Assembly (NCBI GenBank): GCA_900543105.1
Contig: UQQA01000013.1
Coordinates: forward strand, 1-31,055
Direction of reading: 5' to 3'
Length of the DNA stretch: 31,055 nt
Source of the DNA: an uncultured Ruminococcus sp.
GTDB lineage: Bacteria > Bacillota > Clostridia > Oscillospirales > Ruminococcaceae
Shown here: in pieces, positions 15,525-22,763 of the stretch
Layout of the letters: the number at the start of each line of letters is the position of its first letter
How positions within the stretch are numbered: the first letter of the stretch is position 1
Notes under the pieces: model-generated
The model's database searches: none
What the model was told of the DNA's origin: nothing
The model's input: the letters and a program-made list of their open reading frames with translations, nothing else
Translations under genes and position numbers: made by a program

Positions 15525-16043
15525 TTAGTCAAAAATAACGTAATTGTCTTTTCTTGCAACAGGCGAGGGGATATCGCCGTTTGCATAGCCTAAAATGCAG
15601 TTGCCGATGCCGACATAGCGGTCGTCAAGCCCCCATTTTTTCATAAACTCCTTGCCCTCATCGGTCCGGAACATCTCTTTTGCACGGTGTATCCAGCAGG
15701 AAGAAACTCCGAGCGAAGCCGCAGCATTCATAAGATTTCCCATAACGAGCGTTCCGTCCTCGAGATATGTGTGCGATGAAGTGTCCGAGAAAACAATTAC
15801 TACCATCGGCGCACCGTAGAAAGGATCAACGTCCTTGCACATTATCTGTGCGTTGAGCTTTGAAAGCTTTGCAATGGTTTCTTTGTCCTTGACAACGACC
15901 ATAACGGCAGGCATTTTGTTCATTCCACTCGGAGCATATTCACCTGCGAGCAGTATCTCTTTCAGAACATCATCGGGGACGGGTGTGTCCTTGTAGGAAC
16001 GCACACTTCTTCTTGTTGTAAGCGTTTTTATTGTTTCGTTCAT
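15525..16043 (-). CDS. Nitroreductase family protein
   Basis: A 172-residue FMN-dependent oxidoreductase of the nitroreductase family. It begins with the FMN-binding TTRRSVRSYKDTPV and AGEYAPSGMNKMPAV segments, and has GTLVMGNLMNAAASLGVSSC in the middle and GNCILGYANGD near the end. It is of the short subclass, and its physiological substrate (quinone, nitro compound or flavin) cannot be told. GGAGATG precedes the ATG at 16043. A 10-bp hairpin (16060-16086) directly upstream of the ribosome binding site could affect its expression. It is ended by its own terminator. Confidence 0.93.
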   Translation of the reverse strand: MNETIKTLTTRRSVRSYKDTPVPDDVLKEILLAGEYAPSGMNKMPAVMVVVKDKETIAKLSKLNAQIMCKDVDPFYGAPMVVIVFSDTSSHTYLEDGTLVMGNLMNAAASLGVSSCWIHRAKEMFRTDEGKEFMKKWGLDDRYVGIGNCILGYANGDIPSPVARKDNYVIFD

Positions 16044-16059
16044 AAGATCATCTCCATAA

Positions 16060-16086
16060 AGCTGTAAAGCGGCAAACTTTACAGCT
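16060..16086 (-). promoter_or_regulatory. Perfect 10-bp hairpin upstream of the nitroreductase gene
   Basis: AGCTGTAAAG (16060-16069) pairs with CTTTACAGCT (16077-16086) around a seven-base loop, ending 16 bases before the start codon. On the minus strand it is followed by TTATGGAG, so it is not a good terminator. It may be an operator or a translation-control hairpin. The 9-mer TTTACAGCT recurs at 16161-16169. Confidence 0.45.
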
Positions 16087-16162
16087 AACTTGTTTTGCTA
16101 TCTTGTATCCTTTGAAAAACAACGTATCTGCGTCATAACAGAGTGTGTAAAGTATAAACATT

Positions 16163-16462
16163 TTACAGCTTTTCTTCAAGCCTCAACCCCAAAATGTTTG
16201 CATCAACACCGTGCTTGTCCGCAAAGCGTACAGCTGCTTCGGTCAGCTTGGCACTGTTTTTCTCGAAAAGCGAAAGTACAAGCTTGTCCTGCTGCTCCTG
16301 CGGAATGAAGCGAAGAAAGTTTTCAAGCACTCCCGGAGCCTCCGCTGCATCAAGCACCGCAGACGGCAGGGGAATATCTGCCTTGTTGACATAAGGGAGA
16401 ACCGCTCTTATTATCTGCGCATAATCAACATTGTCAATATCAACAGTAAATCTGAATTTCAT
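16163..16462 (-). CDS. Hypothetical protein, 99 residues
   Basis: I do not recognise a family. The protein is soluble and mixed in composition: an N-terminal beta-type segment MKFRFTVDIDNVDYAQIIRA, a central region rich in Ala/Pro/Leu, and a C-terminal helical part ending in charged residues. Codon use resembles that of its neighbours, and it is the only reading frame here with such a composition. The ribosome binding signal is weak (GTGAG at 16470-16474). The ATG lies only 13 bases past the U-run of the fucO terminator, so its expression would depend on readthrough or an unseen promoter. It is followed, 119 bases later, by the nitroreductase gene in the same direction. Confidence 0.65.
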   Translation of the reverse strand: MKFRFTVDIDNVDYAQIIRAVLPYVNKADIPLPSAVLDAAEAPGVLENFLRFIPQEQQDKLVLSLFEKNSAKLTEAAVRFADKHGVDANILGLRLEEKL

Positions 16463-16475
16463 TTATTTTCTCACT

Positions 16476-16518
16476 AAAAAAGAATGAGCAGTCCGAACAC
16501 AAAATGCGCTCGGACTGC
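16476..16518 (-). terminator. fucO: Intrinsic terminator after fucO
   Basis: Nine-bp stem, GCAGTCCGA (16488-16496) with TCGGACTGC (16510-16518), followed on the minus strand by TCATTCTTTTTT. It lies 18 bases past the fucO stop. Confidence 0.8.
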
Positions 16519-16536
16519 AGAGGTTATGTAACTTTA

Positions 16537-17685
16537 TCAAAGAAGCGACTTGTAAAGCTCGCTGATCTCTTCAACGGAAGTATCTCTTGGGTTGCCCGGA
16601 CGGCAAGCATCATCGTAAGCAGACTGTGCAAGGAACGGGATATCCTCAGGCTTAACGATGTCCTTAAGGTCGGCAGGGATTCCAACGTCCTTGGAAAGCT
16701 GCTTAACTGCATCGATAGCAGCCTTTCTGTATTCCTCCTGCGACATTTCATCAACGCCCTTTACGCCCATTGCTCTTGCGATCTCACGATACTTTTCGCC
16801 GGTTGCGGGAGCGTTGTATTCCATAACTGTCGGAAGAATGATAGCATTTGCAACACCGTGCGGTGTGTCATAAAGCGCACCGAGTGGGTGAGCCATTGAG
16901 TGAACGATGCCAAGACCTACGTTCGAGAAGCCCATACCTGCAACATACTGACCGAGAGCCATATCGGTTCTGCCCTCCTTGGTGTTTGCAACAGCACCTC
17001 TGAGGCTTCTGGAAATGATCTCGATTGCTTTGAGGTGGAACATATCGGAAAGCTCCCAAGCGCCCTTGGTGATGTAGCCTTCGATAGCGTGTGTGAGTGC
17101 GTCCATACCTGTTGCGGCGGTAAGTCCCTTTGGCATTGATGACATCATATCAGGGTCAACGAATGCAACGACAGGAATGTCGTGTGGGTCAACGCAAACC
17201 ATCTTTCTGTTCTTTGCTGCATCTGTGATAACGTAGTTGATAGTAACTTCTGCTGCCGTGCCTGCTGTTGTAGGGACTGCAAGGATAGGAACAGACTTGT
17301 TCTTCGTATCAGCAACGCCCTCAAGGCTTACAACATCAGCAAATTCGGGGTTTGCGATGATAATGCCGATAGCCTTTGCTGTGTCCATGGAAGAACCGCC
17401 GCCGATAGCGATGAGGTAATCTGCACCTGCTGCCTTAAAAGCGGCAACGCCCGACTGAACATTTTCAATGGTAGGATTAGGCTTGATCTCGGAATAAAGT
17501 GTATAAGCAAGTCCTGCGTTGTCAAGAACATCGGTTACTTTCTTTGTAACGCCGAACTTGATAAGATCAGGGTCGGAGCATACGAGAGCTTTTTTGAAGC
17601 CTCTGCCCTTTGCTTCGTCAGCGATAGCGTTTATAGCGCCTGCACCGTGATAAGAAGTTTCATTGAGGATAAATCTGTTTGCCAT
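16537..17685 (-). CDS. fucO: FucO-like iron alcohol dehydrogenase (lactaldehyde reductase)
   Basis: A 382-residue group III, Fe(II)-dependent alcohol dehydrogenase very close to E. coli lactaldehyde reductase FucO along its whole length. It has the NAD-binding IAIGGGSSMDTAKA loop and PTTAGTAAEVTINYVI. The four metal ligands align as Asp195, His199 (MDALTHAIEGY), His262 and His276 (GIVHSMAHPLGALYDTPHG). In fucose or rhamnose users the enzyme reduces lactaldehyde to 1,2-propanediol while regenerating NAD. No fucose genes are in the window, so a general fermentative alcohol dehydrogenase role is possible. AAGGAGTG precedes the ATG. The gene is expressed alone, from a promoter at 17860-17888 to the terminator at 16476-16518. 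Confidence 0.92.
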   Translation of the reverse strand: MANRFILNETSYHGAGAINAIADEAKGRGFKKALVCSDPDLIKFGVTKKVTDVLDNAGLAYTLYSEIKPNPTIENVQSGVAAFKAAGADYLIAIGGGSSMDTAKAIGIIIANPEFADVVSLEGVADTKNKSVPILAVPTTAGTAAEVTINYVITDAAKNRKMVCVDPHDIPVVAFVDPDMMSSMPKGLTAATGMDALTHAIEGYITKGAWELSDMFHLKAIEIISRSLRGAVANTKEGRTDMALGQYVAGMGFSNVGLGIVHSMAHPLGALYDTPHGVANAIILPTVMEYNAPATGEKYREIARAMGVKGVDEMSQEEYRKAAIDAVKQLSKDVGIPADLKDIVKPEDIPFLAQSAYDDACRPGNPRDTSVEEISELYKSLL

Positions 17686-17859
17686 TTTAAAGCACTCCTT
17701 TTTATTTTTTAGTCTGAAAAGCCTGAGCTTTTCTGAAAATCTGATTTTTGAGCCGTTTTATGCAATTTTTACGGCGGGATCAAACAGAATAGTCGAAATA
17801 TACGCTGTTCTGTTTAAAAAATGTGCAAAGTCACCTCTTTTTTGTCTTGAATTATCTAT

Positions 17860-17888
17860 ATTATACAACACTGCAAGTAATTTGTCTA
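17860..17888 (-). promoter_or_regulatory. Sigma-A type promoter for fucO
   Basis: On the minus strand: TAGACA (17888-17883), 17-base spacer, TATAAT (17865-17860). The predicted start near 17853 gives a leader of about 165 bases, long for a single gene. That leader contains two hairpins: AAACAGAA/TTCTGTTT (17782-17815) and GAAAAGC/GCTTTTC (17716-17733), the latter close to the ribosome binding site. Confidence 0.65.
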
Positions 17889-17930
17889 TAAAAATATATA
17901 AATTTACCAAAAATCTTTTGTGAACTTTTT

Positions 17931-18009
17931 TGTGCAGTTTTTACAAAGTTATCATATTGAAAAGCCGTATATTTGGCATACGGAAATATGAGCCTGCACA
18001 GCTTTTTAT
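17931..18009 (+). other. Nested helical element between fucO and pcrA
   Basis: Three nested stems: TGTGCAG/CTGCACA (17931-17937 with 17994-18000), TCATATT/AATATGA (17952-17958 with 17985-17991) and CCGTAT/ATACGG (17965-17970 with 17978-17983). On the plus strand CAGCTTTTTATC follows, so it resembles a terminator-ended small RNA or a regulatory structure. No promoter for it was identified. The rest of the 485-base fucO-pcrA gap holds the two divergent promoters and AT-rich sequence with no gene. Confidence 0.4.
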
Positions 18010-18085
18010 CGATTGAAGAAATTTTCTGAACGTAAAAAAACTGTTTTGAAAATATTATCAATATGTAAAAAAGTGAAGAAATTAC

Positions 18086-18114
18086 TTCCGTTTGTGATAA
18101 GGTTGTGATATAAT
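18086..18114 (+). promoter_or_regulatory. Extended -10 promoter for pcrA
   Basis: TGATATAAT (18106-18114) is a perfect extended -10. The -35 position 17 bases upstream (TTCCGT) is weak. The leader, about 50 bases long, contains the small hairpin GGGAG/CTCCC (18134-18151) before the GGAGGA ribosome binding site. Confidence 0.6.
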
Positions 18115-18170
18115 GATTTTATAATTACTATTCGGGAGAAGTTCAGCTCCCACTTATTCGGAGGATTCAA

Positions 18171-20549
18171 ATGTCAGTCAAAGATGAGTTTATCAGTGCA
18201 AGAAAAAAAGCCTTGGAGAAATATTTCGTAAGGCTTAACGATATGCAGAAAAAAGCCGTTTTCACGACCGAAGGTCCTGTCCTTATCTTAGCAGGTGCAG
18301 GAAGCGGAAAAACTTCCGTGCTTGTCAACAGAATTGCGAATATGGTCAATTTCGGCTCGGCTTATACCGATGCGAACGTGCCCGCTTCGGCGAACGAGGA
18401 CGATGTGACTTTCCTCGAATCCTATAACGGCGAAAAAGATGAGGAAACCGTCCAGCGGCTTAAAGAGATCGTCGCCGTGAATCCAGTTGACCCGTGGAAG
18501 ATAATGGCTATCACATTTACGAACAAAGCCGCAGGCGAGCTTAAGGAGCGCCTTGAAACGATGCTCGGCACGAATTCCGAAAATATCACCGCCGCAACCT
18601 TCCACTCGGTTTGCGTGAGAATTTTAAGACGTGAGATAGAGCGCATCGGCTACGGTCACGACTTCGCTATCTATGACAGCGACGACAGCCTTCGTTTGCT
18701 CAAATCCTGCTACGAAGCACTCGATATGTCCGATAAGATTTTTAACCCTAAAGTCGTTATTGCCGCAATTTCCCAAGCAAAGGATAACCTCCTCACGCCT
18801 GAACTCTATGCGGAGCAGACGGGAAATGACTACTTTAAGGTCGGTATTTCAAAGCTCTATACAGCTTATCAGAAAAAGCTCGTCGCTGCGAACGCAGTCG
18901 ATTTTGACGATATAATCTGCCTTACCGTCCGACTTTTCACCGAGTGCGGCGACGTTCTCGACCATTACAGCAACCGTTACCGCTACATAATGGTGGACGA
19001 GTATCAGGACACGAACTATGCACAGCTCCGACTTGTAACGCTTCTTTCGGAAAAGTTCGGAAATATCTGCGTTGTCGGCGATGATGACCAGTCTATCTAT
19101 AAATTCCGCGGCGCAACTATCGAAAATATTCTCAGATTTGAGGAACAGTTCAGCGGCGCAGTCGTTATCAGACTTGAACAGAATTATCGCTCAACGCAGA
19201 ATATCCTCAACGCCGCAAACGCCGTTATCGCAAATAACAGCAGCCGAAACGAAAAGAAGCTCTGGACGGATATCGGCGACGGCGACAAAATAACTCTCTT
19301 CAAGGCTATAGACGAACACGGCGAAGCAAGCTTTGTCGCAAATACCGTTTCAGAGCAGAATAAAGACGGCAAGGAGTTCCGTGATTTCGCAGTTCTCTAC
19401 CGTACAAATGCTCAGTCGAATGCACTTGAACGTGAATTTACGCTCAAAGGTATCCCGTATCGTGTTATCGGCGGTCTGCGATTCTATGACCGCAAGGAGA
19501 TCCGAGATATGATCGCATATCTCTCCGTTATTAATAATAGTATGGATATGCTCCGCTTCAAGCGTATCATCAACGAGCCGAAGCGCGGCATTGGCGATGC
19601 GACCGTTTTAATGATCGAACAGATCTCCGATGACCTCGGAATTTCACCTATAACCATTATGCAGGACGTTGAACAGTATCCGATGCTCGGCAAAAAAGTC
19701 GCTCCGCTGAAAAAAGCTGCCGCAATGTTTGAGCATCTTGCCGAATTTGCCGCAAATGAGCCGCTTGAAAATCTTGTCGATGAAGTGCTTGACGTTACCG
19801 GTTATGGTAATTATATGCGCTCGCTCGGCGAAGAGGGAACGGGTAAGCTTGAAAACATCGCCGAGCTCAAATCCAATATCCAGAATTATATCAACAGCAA
19901 GACTGAGGACGAAGAACCGTCACTTTCCGAGTTCCTTGAAGAAATTTCACTCTTCACCGATGCTGACAGAATGGACACCACGACCGATGCCGTGAACCTT
20001 ATGACTATCCACTCCGCAAAGGGACTGGAATTCGATACAGTATTTATCGTTGGTGCGGAGGAGGGGATATTCCCGAGCAAGAGAAGTATGGACACCGTTG
20101 AAGACCTCGAAGAAGAGCGCCGCCTTGCGTACGTTGCAATAACCCGTGCGAAGCGCAAGCTCTACATCTCACACGCCGTAAGACGTATGATGTACGGCTC
20201 GACCACGATGAATACCATTTCACGTTTTGTCAAGGAAATTCCTGCCGAATATGTCGAGAGGATAGACAGCACTGCCAACAGTCATGACGAGGAAAACGGG
20301 GACGATGATTTTATAGTAGCCGCACCGACCTATGACCTGAAGAGCCAGATCGTAAATCAGCAGCTCAAAAAAGCACAGAAAAGCGATGCCGACTACAGCG
20401 TAGGCGAAAAAGTATCGCATAATATGTTCGGCGAGGGCATCATTGTTTCGGTCAAGAAAATGTCCAACGATGCAATGCTCGAAATTGCCTTTGATAAGGT
20501 CGGAACAAAGAAGATAATGGCAAACTTCGCAAGATTGAAAAAGCTGTAA
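18171..20549 (+). CDS. pcrA: PcrA/UvrD-type DNA helicase
   Basis: A 792-residue superfamily 1A 3'-5' helicase acting in DNA repair, replication and transcription-coupled processes. All helicase motifs are visible: Walker A AGAGSGKT (41-48), Ia ITFTNKAA (about 114-121), II MVDEYQDTNYAQL, III VGDDDQSIYKFRGA, IV LEQNYRSTQNIL, V MTIHSAKGLEFDTVF and VI LAYVAITRAKRKLYI. The C-terminal VGEKVSHNMFGEGIIVSV domain matches the Tudor-like RNA polymerase-binding tail of PcrA. The protein is some 40-50 residues longer than typical PcrA, mostly from an acidic insert (about 62-107) between motifs I and Ia. Both GGAGGA and the extended -10 promoter support the start. Confidence 0.95.
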   Translation: MSVKDEFISARKKALEKYFVRLNDMQKKAVFTTEGPVLILAGAGSGKTSVLVNRIANMVNFGSAYTDANVPASANEDDVTFLESYNGEKDEETVQRLKEIVAVNPVDPWKIMAITFTNKAAGELKERLETMLGTNSENITAATFHSVCVRILRREIERIGYGHDFAIYDSDDSLRLLKSCYEALDMSDKIFNPKVVIAAISQAKDNLLTPELYAEQTGNDYFKVGISKLYTAYQKKLVAANAVDFDDIICLTVRLFTECGDVLDHYSNRYRYIMVDEYQDTNYAQLRLVTLLSEKFGNICVVGDDDQSIYKFRGATIENILRFEEQFSGAVVIRLEQNYRSTQNILNAANAVIANNSSRNEKKLWTDIGDGDKITLFKAIDEHGEASFVANTVSEQNKDGKEFRDFAVLYRTNAQSNALEREFTLKGIPYRVIGGLRFYDRKEIRDMIAYLSVINNSMDMLRFKRIINEPKRGIGDATVLMIEQISDDLGISPITIMQDVEQYPMLGKKVAPLKKAAAMFEHLAEFAANEPLENLVDEVLDVTGYGNYMRSLGEEGTGKLENIAELKSNIQNYINSKTEDEEPSLSEFLEEISLFTDADRMDTTTDAVNLMTIHSAKGLEFDTVFIVGAEEGIFPSKRSMDTVEDLEEERRLAYVAITRAKRKLYISHAVRRMMYGSTTMNTISRFVKEIPAEYVERIDSTANSHDEENGDDDFIVAAPTYDLKSQIVNQQLKKAQKSDADYSVGEKVSHNMFGEGIIVSVKKMSNDAMLEIAFDKVGTKKIMANFARLKKL

Positions 20550-20576
20550 TGTTGTTTTCTCCCTCAAAAAAAATAG

Positions 20577-20622
20577 CCCTGTTTTCAAAGAATAGATCAA
20601 ATTCTTTGAAAACAGGGTTTTT
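20577..20622 (+). terminator. pcrA: Strong terminator after pcrA
   Basis: A 17-bp perfect stem (20577-20593 with 20601-20617, core CCCTGTTTTCAAAG), seven-base loop and TTTTTG tail. An A-run (20566-20573) on the other side makes it a candidate bidirectional terminator for the converging aro transcript. Confidence 0.9.
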
Positions 20623-20695
20623 GTTTAGAGAAAATATTTTGCTGTATCCGTAGCTGCAATTATTGTTGTGGTTTCTCGTTTATATCCTATCTCCG

Positions 20696-21079
20696 TTCAT
20701 ACTGTGTTGAAGCTTGAAATCCGCTCACTTCGTTCGTGGATTTTTGCTTCAAGGATAGTTTGCTTAATAAAATAGAATGGCGCAATTCACATTTGGGTTT
20801 TACGAAACGGATTTCTCATAGTCCGTTTTACCTTTTTTTGATGTGAATTGCGCCTTTTTAGCTGTTACTATTTACGCTATTGCAACAAATTTTATGCTGT
20901 TAATTTAGGAAGTTTCGCTCTCTGCTAAAGGTCAAATTGACCTGCGACAATGGGACGCTGTCCCCTCAACCCCTGCCACCCTTTAAAAAGCGTGGACGTA
21001 AACTTTGTTGGCTTCGCATTGCCCGACAAATGTTAGCTATGCAAATAATTCCGAATTCCGCATTCCGAATTCCGAATTA
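20696..21079 (-). repeat. Repeat element copy 2, inverted relative to copy 1
   Basis: About 384 bp. Reading from 21079 on the minus strand it repeats copy 1 block by block: TAATTCGGAATT array, TTATTTGCATAGC, the TTTACGTCCACG block, the GC-rich GGGTGGCAGGGG block, AACAGCATAAAAT, the long hairpin GGCGCAATTCACA/TGTGAATTGCGCC (20779-20854) and TTCAACACAGTATGAA at the far end. Differences from copy 1: an extra palindromic segment of about 36 bases (20714-20749, AAATCC...GGATTT), and a different small palindrome, AGGTCAAATTGACCT (20927-20941), where copy 1 has CGCTCTC/GAGAGCG. The stretch 20623-20695 before it shows nothing recognisable. Confidence 0.85.
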
Positions 21080-21631
21080 CTCCTTAAACTCTTCTTCCTT
21101 ATTCTCCAACAAAAATCCGATAACGTTTGTATAGAAAAGCTCGGGGTTAAGGTGTATCTTTTCCTTTATCATCTCAGCCTGATCACGGTCGGGGGCATAG
21201 ATAGAAAAGTGCATAAGCTCCAGTTCGTCATCGCCAATTGTACAATCGACGTTGTATCCCGTTGCGGTTTCGGTTATGTCGATCTTCGCTTCCTTGTCAC
21301 GCTTCTGCGCCGAGAAAAATGCGAACGCCGATTTCAGCAGCCGCTTGCGGAAGTGGTAGGGGACATAATCGTTGTAACACTCCGCACTTTGTCTGCCTTT
21401 TTCTTCAAGCCGGAAAAAATTTTCACCGTTTTCCTCAAATTTTGTTACCGCTCCGCTTTTCAGCAGCTCATCGATAGCCTGGTTATAGTGAAAATAGTTC
21501 ACGGCTTCGCTTTTCATAACTATTTCGTAAAGCTCCTGTTCGGAGATCGGCTTTTTTATCTCGTCAAGGAGATAGCAGACTGCGATCTTTACCGAATGGA
21601 GCGTGGAAATTTCCGTTTTGAAATCCTGCAA
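21077..21631 (-). CDS. DUF4364 family protein, winged-helix-like
   Basis: A 184-residue protein I recognise as the DUF4364 family of Clostridia. The N-terminal half has a winged-helix look: HSVKIAVCYLLDEIKKPISE, the recognition-type NYFHYNQAIDELLKSGAVTK, and a wing-like FFRLEEKGRQSAE segment. The C-terminal half is a mixed alpha/beta domain ending in an acidic tail. DNA binding is plausible but not established here. The start is a TTG (21631), supported by AAAGGGGAG (21641-21649) eight bases upstream. It lies 18 bases after aroC and is the last gene of the aro operon. Its TAA stop is the first triplet of repeat copy 2. Confidence 0.88.
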   Translation of the reverse strand: MQDFKTEISTLHSVKIAVCYLLDEIKKPISEQELYEIVMKSEAVNYFHYNQAIDELLKSGAVTKFEENGENFFRLEEKGRQSAECYNDYVPYHFRKRLLKSAFAFFSAQKRDKEAKIDITETATGYNVDCTIGDDELELMHFSIYAPDRDQAEMIKEKIHLNPELFYTNVIGFLLENKEEEFKE

Positions 21632-21649
21632 GATCAGAACTCCCCTTTA

Positions 21650-22744
21650 TCAGAAGTTTGGATAATCGAGCATATGCGAAAGTATAGCGATATTCGCTGC
21701 CGCTTCAACGCAGGGAACAGCTCTCGGTACAACGCATGGGTCGTGTCTGCCCTTTATCTCGATAACTCCGTTTGTGAGATTGCCGTAGTCGATGGTCTGC
21801 TGCGGCTGTGCAATGGACGGTGTAGGCTTGAATGCAACTCGGAAGATGATAGGCATACCCGAGGAAATGCCGCCGAGGATACCGCCGTGATTGTTGGTCT
21901 TTGTGAGAACGTGACCGACTTCGTTCACATAGAATTCGTCGTTGTTCTGACTGCCGAGCATAGATGCGACCTGGAAGCCTGCGCCGAATTCGATTCCCTT
22001 TACCGCAGGGATACCGAAAACGATCTGTGCGATGCTGTTTTCCAGTCCCTCAAAAATAGGCGAGCCAACGCCGGCGGGAACATTCGTCACCGCACATTCA
22101 ACGATACCGCCGAGGCTGTCGAGCGAACGGCGTGCAAGGTCGATGTCGTCATACATAGCCTGCCCCTTTTTGTCGCTGATAGTAGGGAACTTCTTGTGGC
22201 GGAGTGCGATTATCTGCTCACGTGAAATTTCAAGCGGATTGAACTTCGTGTCCTTGATATTGTGTATCTGTGCGATGTGAGTACCCGTGTAAATTCCGCG
22301 GCGCTCAAGTATCTGACCGCAAATTGCGCCTGCAAAGCAGAGCGGAGCGGTAAGTCTGCCCGAGAAGTGTCCGCCGCCTCTTACATCGTTGAAGCCCTTA
22401 TAACGGAGCGCACCCGTGTAGTCAGCGTGTCCCGGACGTGCAAGCTTTGAGATGTTGCCATAGTCCTGCGAGTGCTGGTCGGTGTTGTTTATGAAAGCCG
22501 CAAGGGGAGTACCCGTTGTGTAGCCGTTGTGAACGCCCGACATAATGTTCGGGAGGTCTTTTTCGCTTCTCTGCGTGGAGGTTGCGTCCTTTTTAGGCGC
22601 ACGTCTTGCCATAAAATTGCGAAGCTCTTCGAGGTCGATATGCTCTCCGGGAGGAAGATTATCGATCACAACGCCGATCGCAGGGCCGTGTGATTCGCCG
22701 AATATCGAAACTGTTATATTGTGATTCCAAAAAGATGACATCAT
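21650..22744 (-). CDS. aroC: AroC, chorismate synthase
   Basis: Last step of the shikimate pathway, converting EPSP to chorismate with reduced FMN. The 364-residue protein shows the three family signatures: GESHGPAIGVVIDNLPPG near residue 16, ARPGHADYTGALRYKG with DVRGGGHFSGRLTA in the centre, and GRHDPCVVPRAVPCVEA near the end. The ATG at 22744 is used because AAAGGA (22756-22751) lies six bases upstream; an adjacent ATG at 22741 is an equally possible start. A longer in-frame extension would overlap aroA and is rejected. The gene follows aroA after 19 bases. Confidence 0.97.
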   Translation of the reverse strand: MMSSFWNHNITVSIFGESHGPAIGVVIDNLPPGEHIDLEELRNFMARRAPKKDATSTQRSEKDLPNIMSGVHNGYTTGTPLAAFINNTDQHSQDYGNISKLARPGHADYTGALRYKGFNDVRGGGHFSGRLTAPLCFAGAICGQILERRGIYTGTHIAQIHNIKDTKFNPLEISREQIIALRHKKFPTISDKKGQAMYDDIDLARRSLDSLGGIVECAVTNVPAGVGSPIFEGLENSIAQIVFGIPAVKGIEFGAGFQVASMLGSQNNDEFYVNEVGHVLTKTNNHGGILGGISSGMPIIFRVAFKPTPSIAQPQQTIDYGNLTNGVIEIKGRHDPCVVPRAVPCVEAAANIAILSHMLDYPNF

Positions 22745-22763
22745 TTTCAGTCCTTTCTTACCA

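Noticed and set aside
17911..17940. Rex redox-repressor site upstream of fucO
   Set aside because: Only a half-site TTGTGAA (17918-17924) is present; the expected opposing half TTCACAA at the right spacing is missing.
20937..21134. Short plus-strand frame encoding a Pro/Lys/Arg-rich peptide
   Set aside because: It is a translation of repeat element copy 2 running into antisense sequence, with no ribosome binding site.
21005..22225. 406-codon open frame on the plus strand opposite the DUF4364 gene and aroC
   Set aside because: It begins in repeat sequence and runs antisense to two well-supported genes; no family features.
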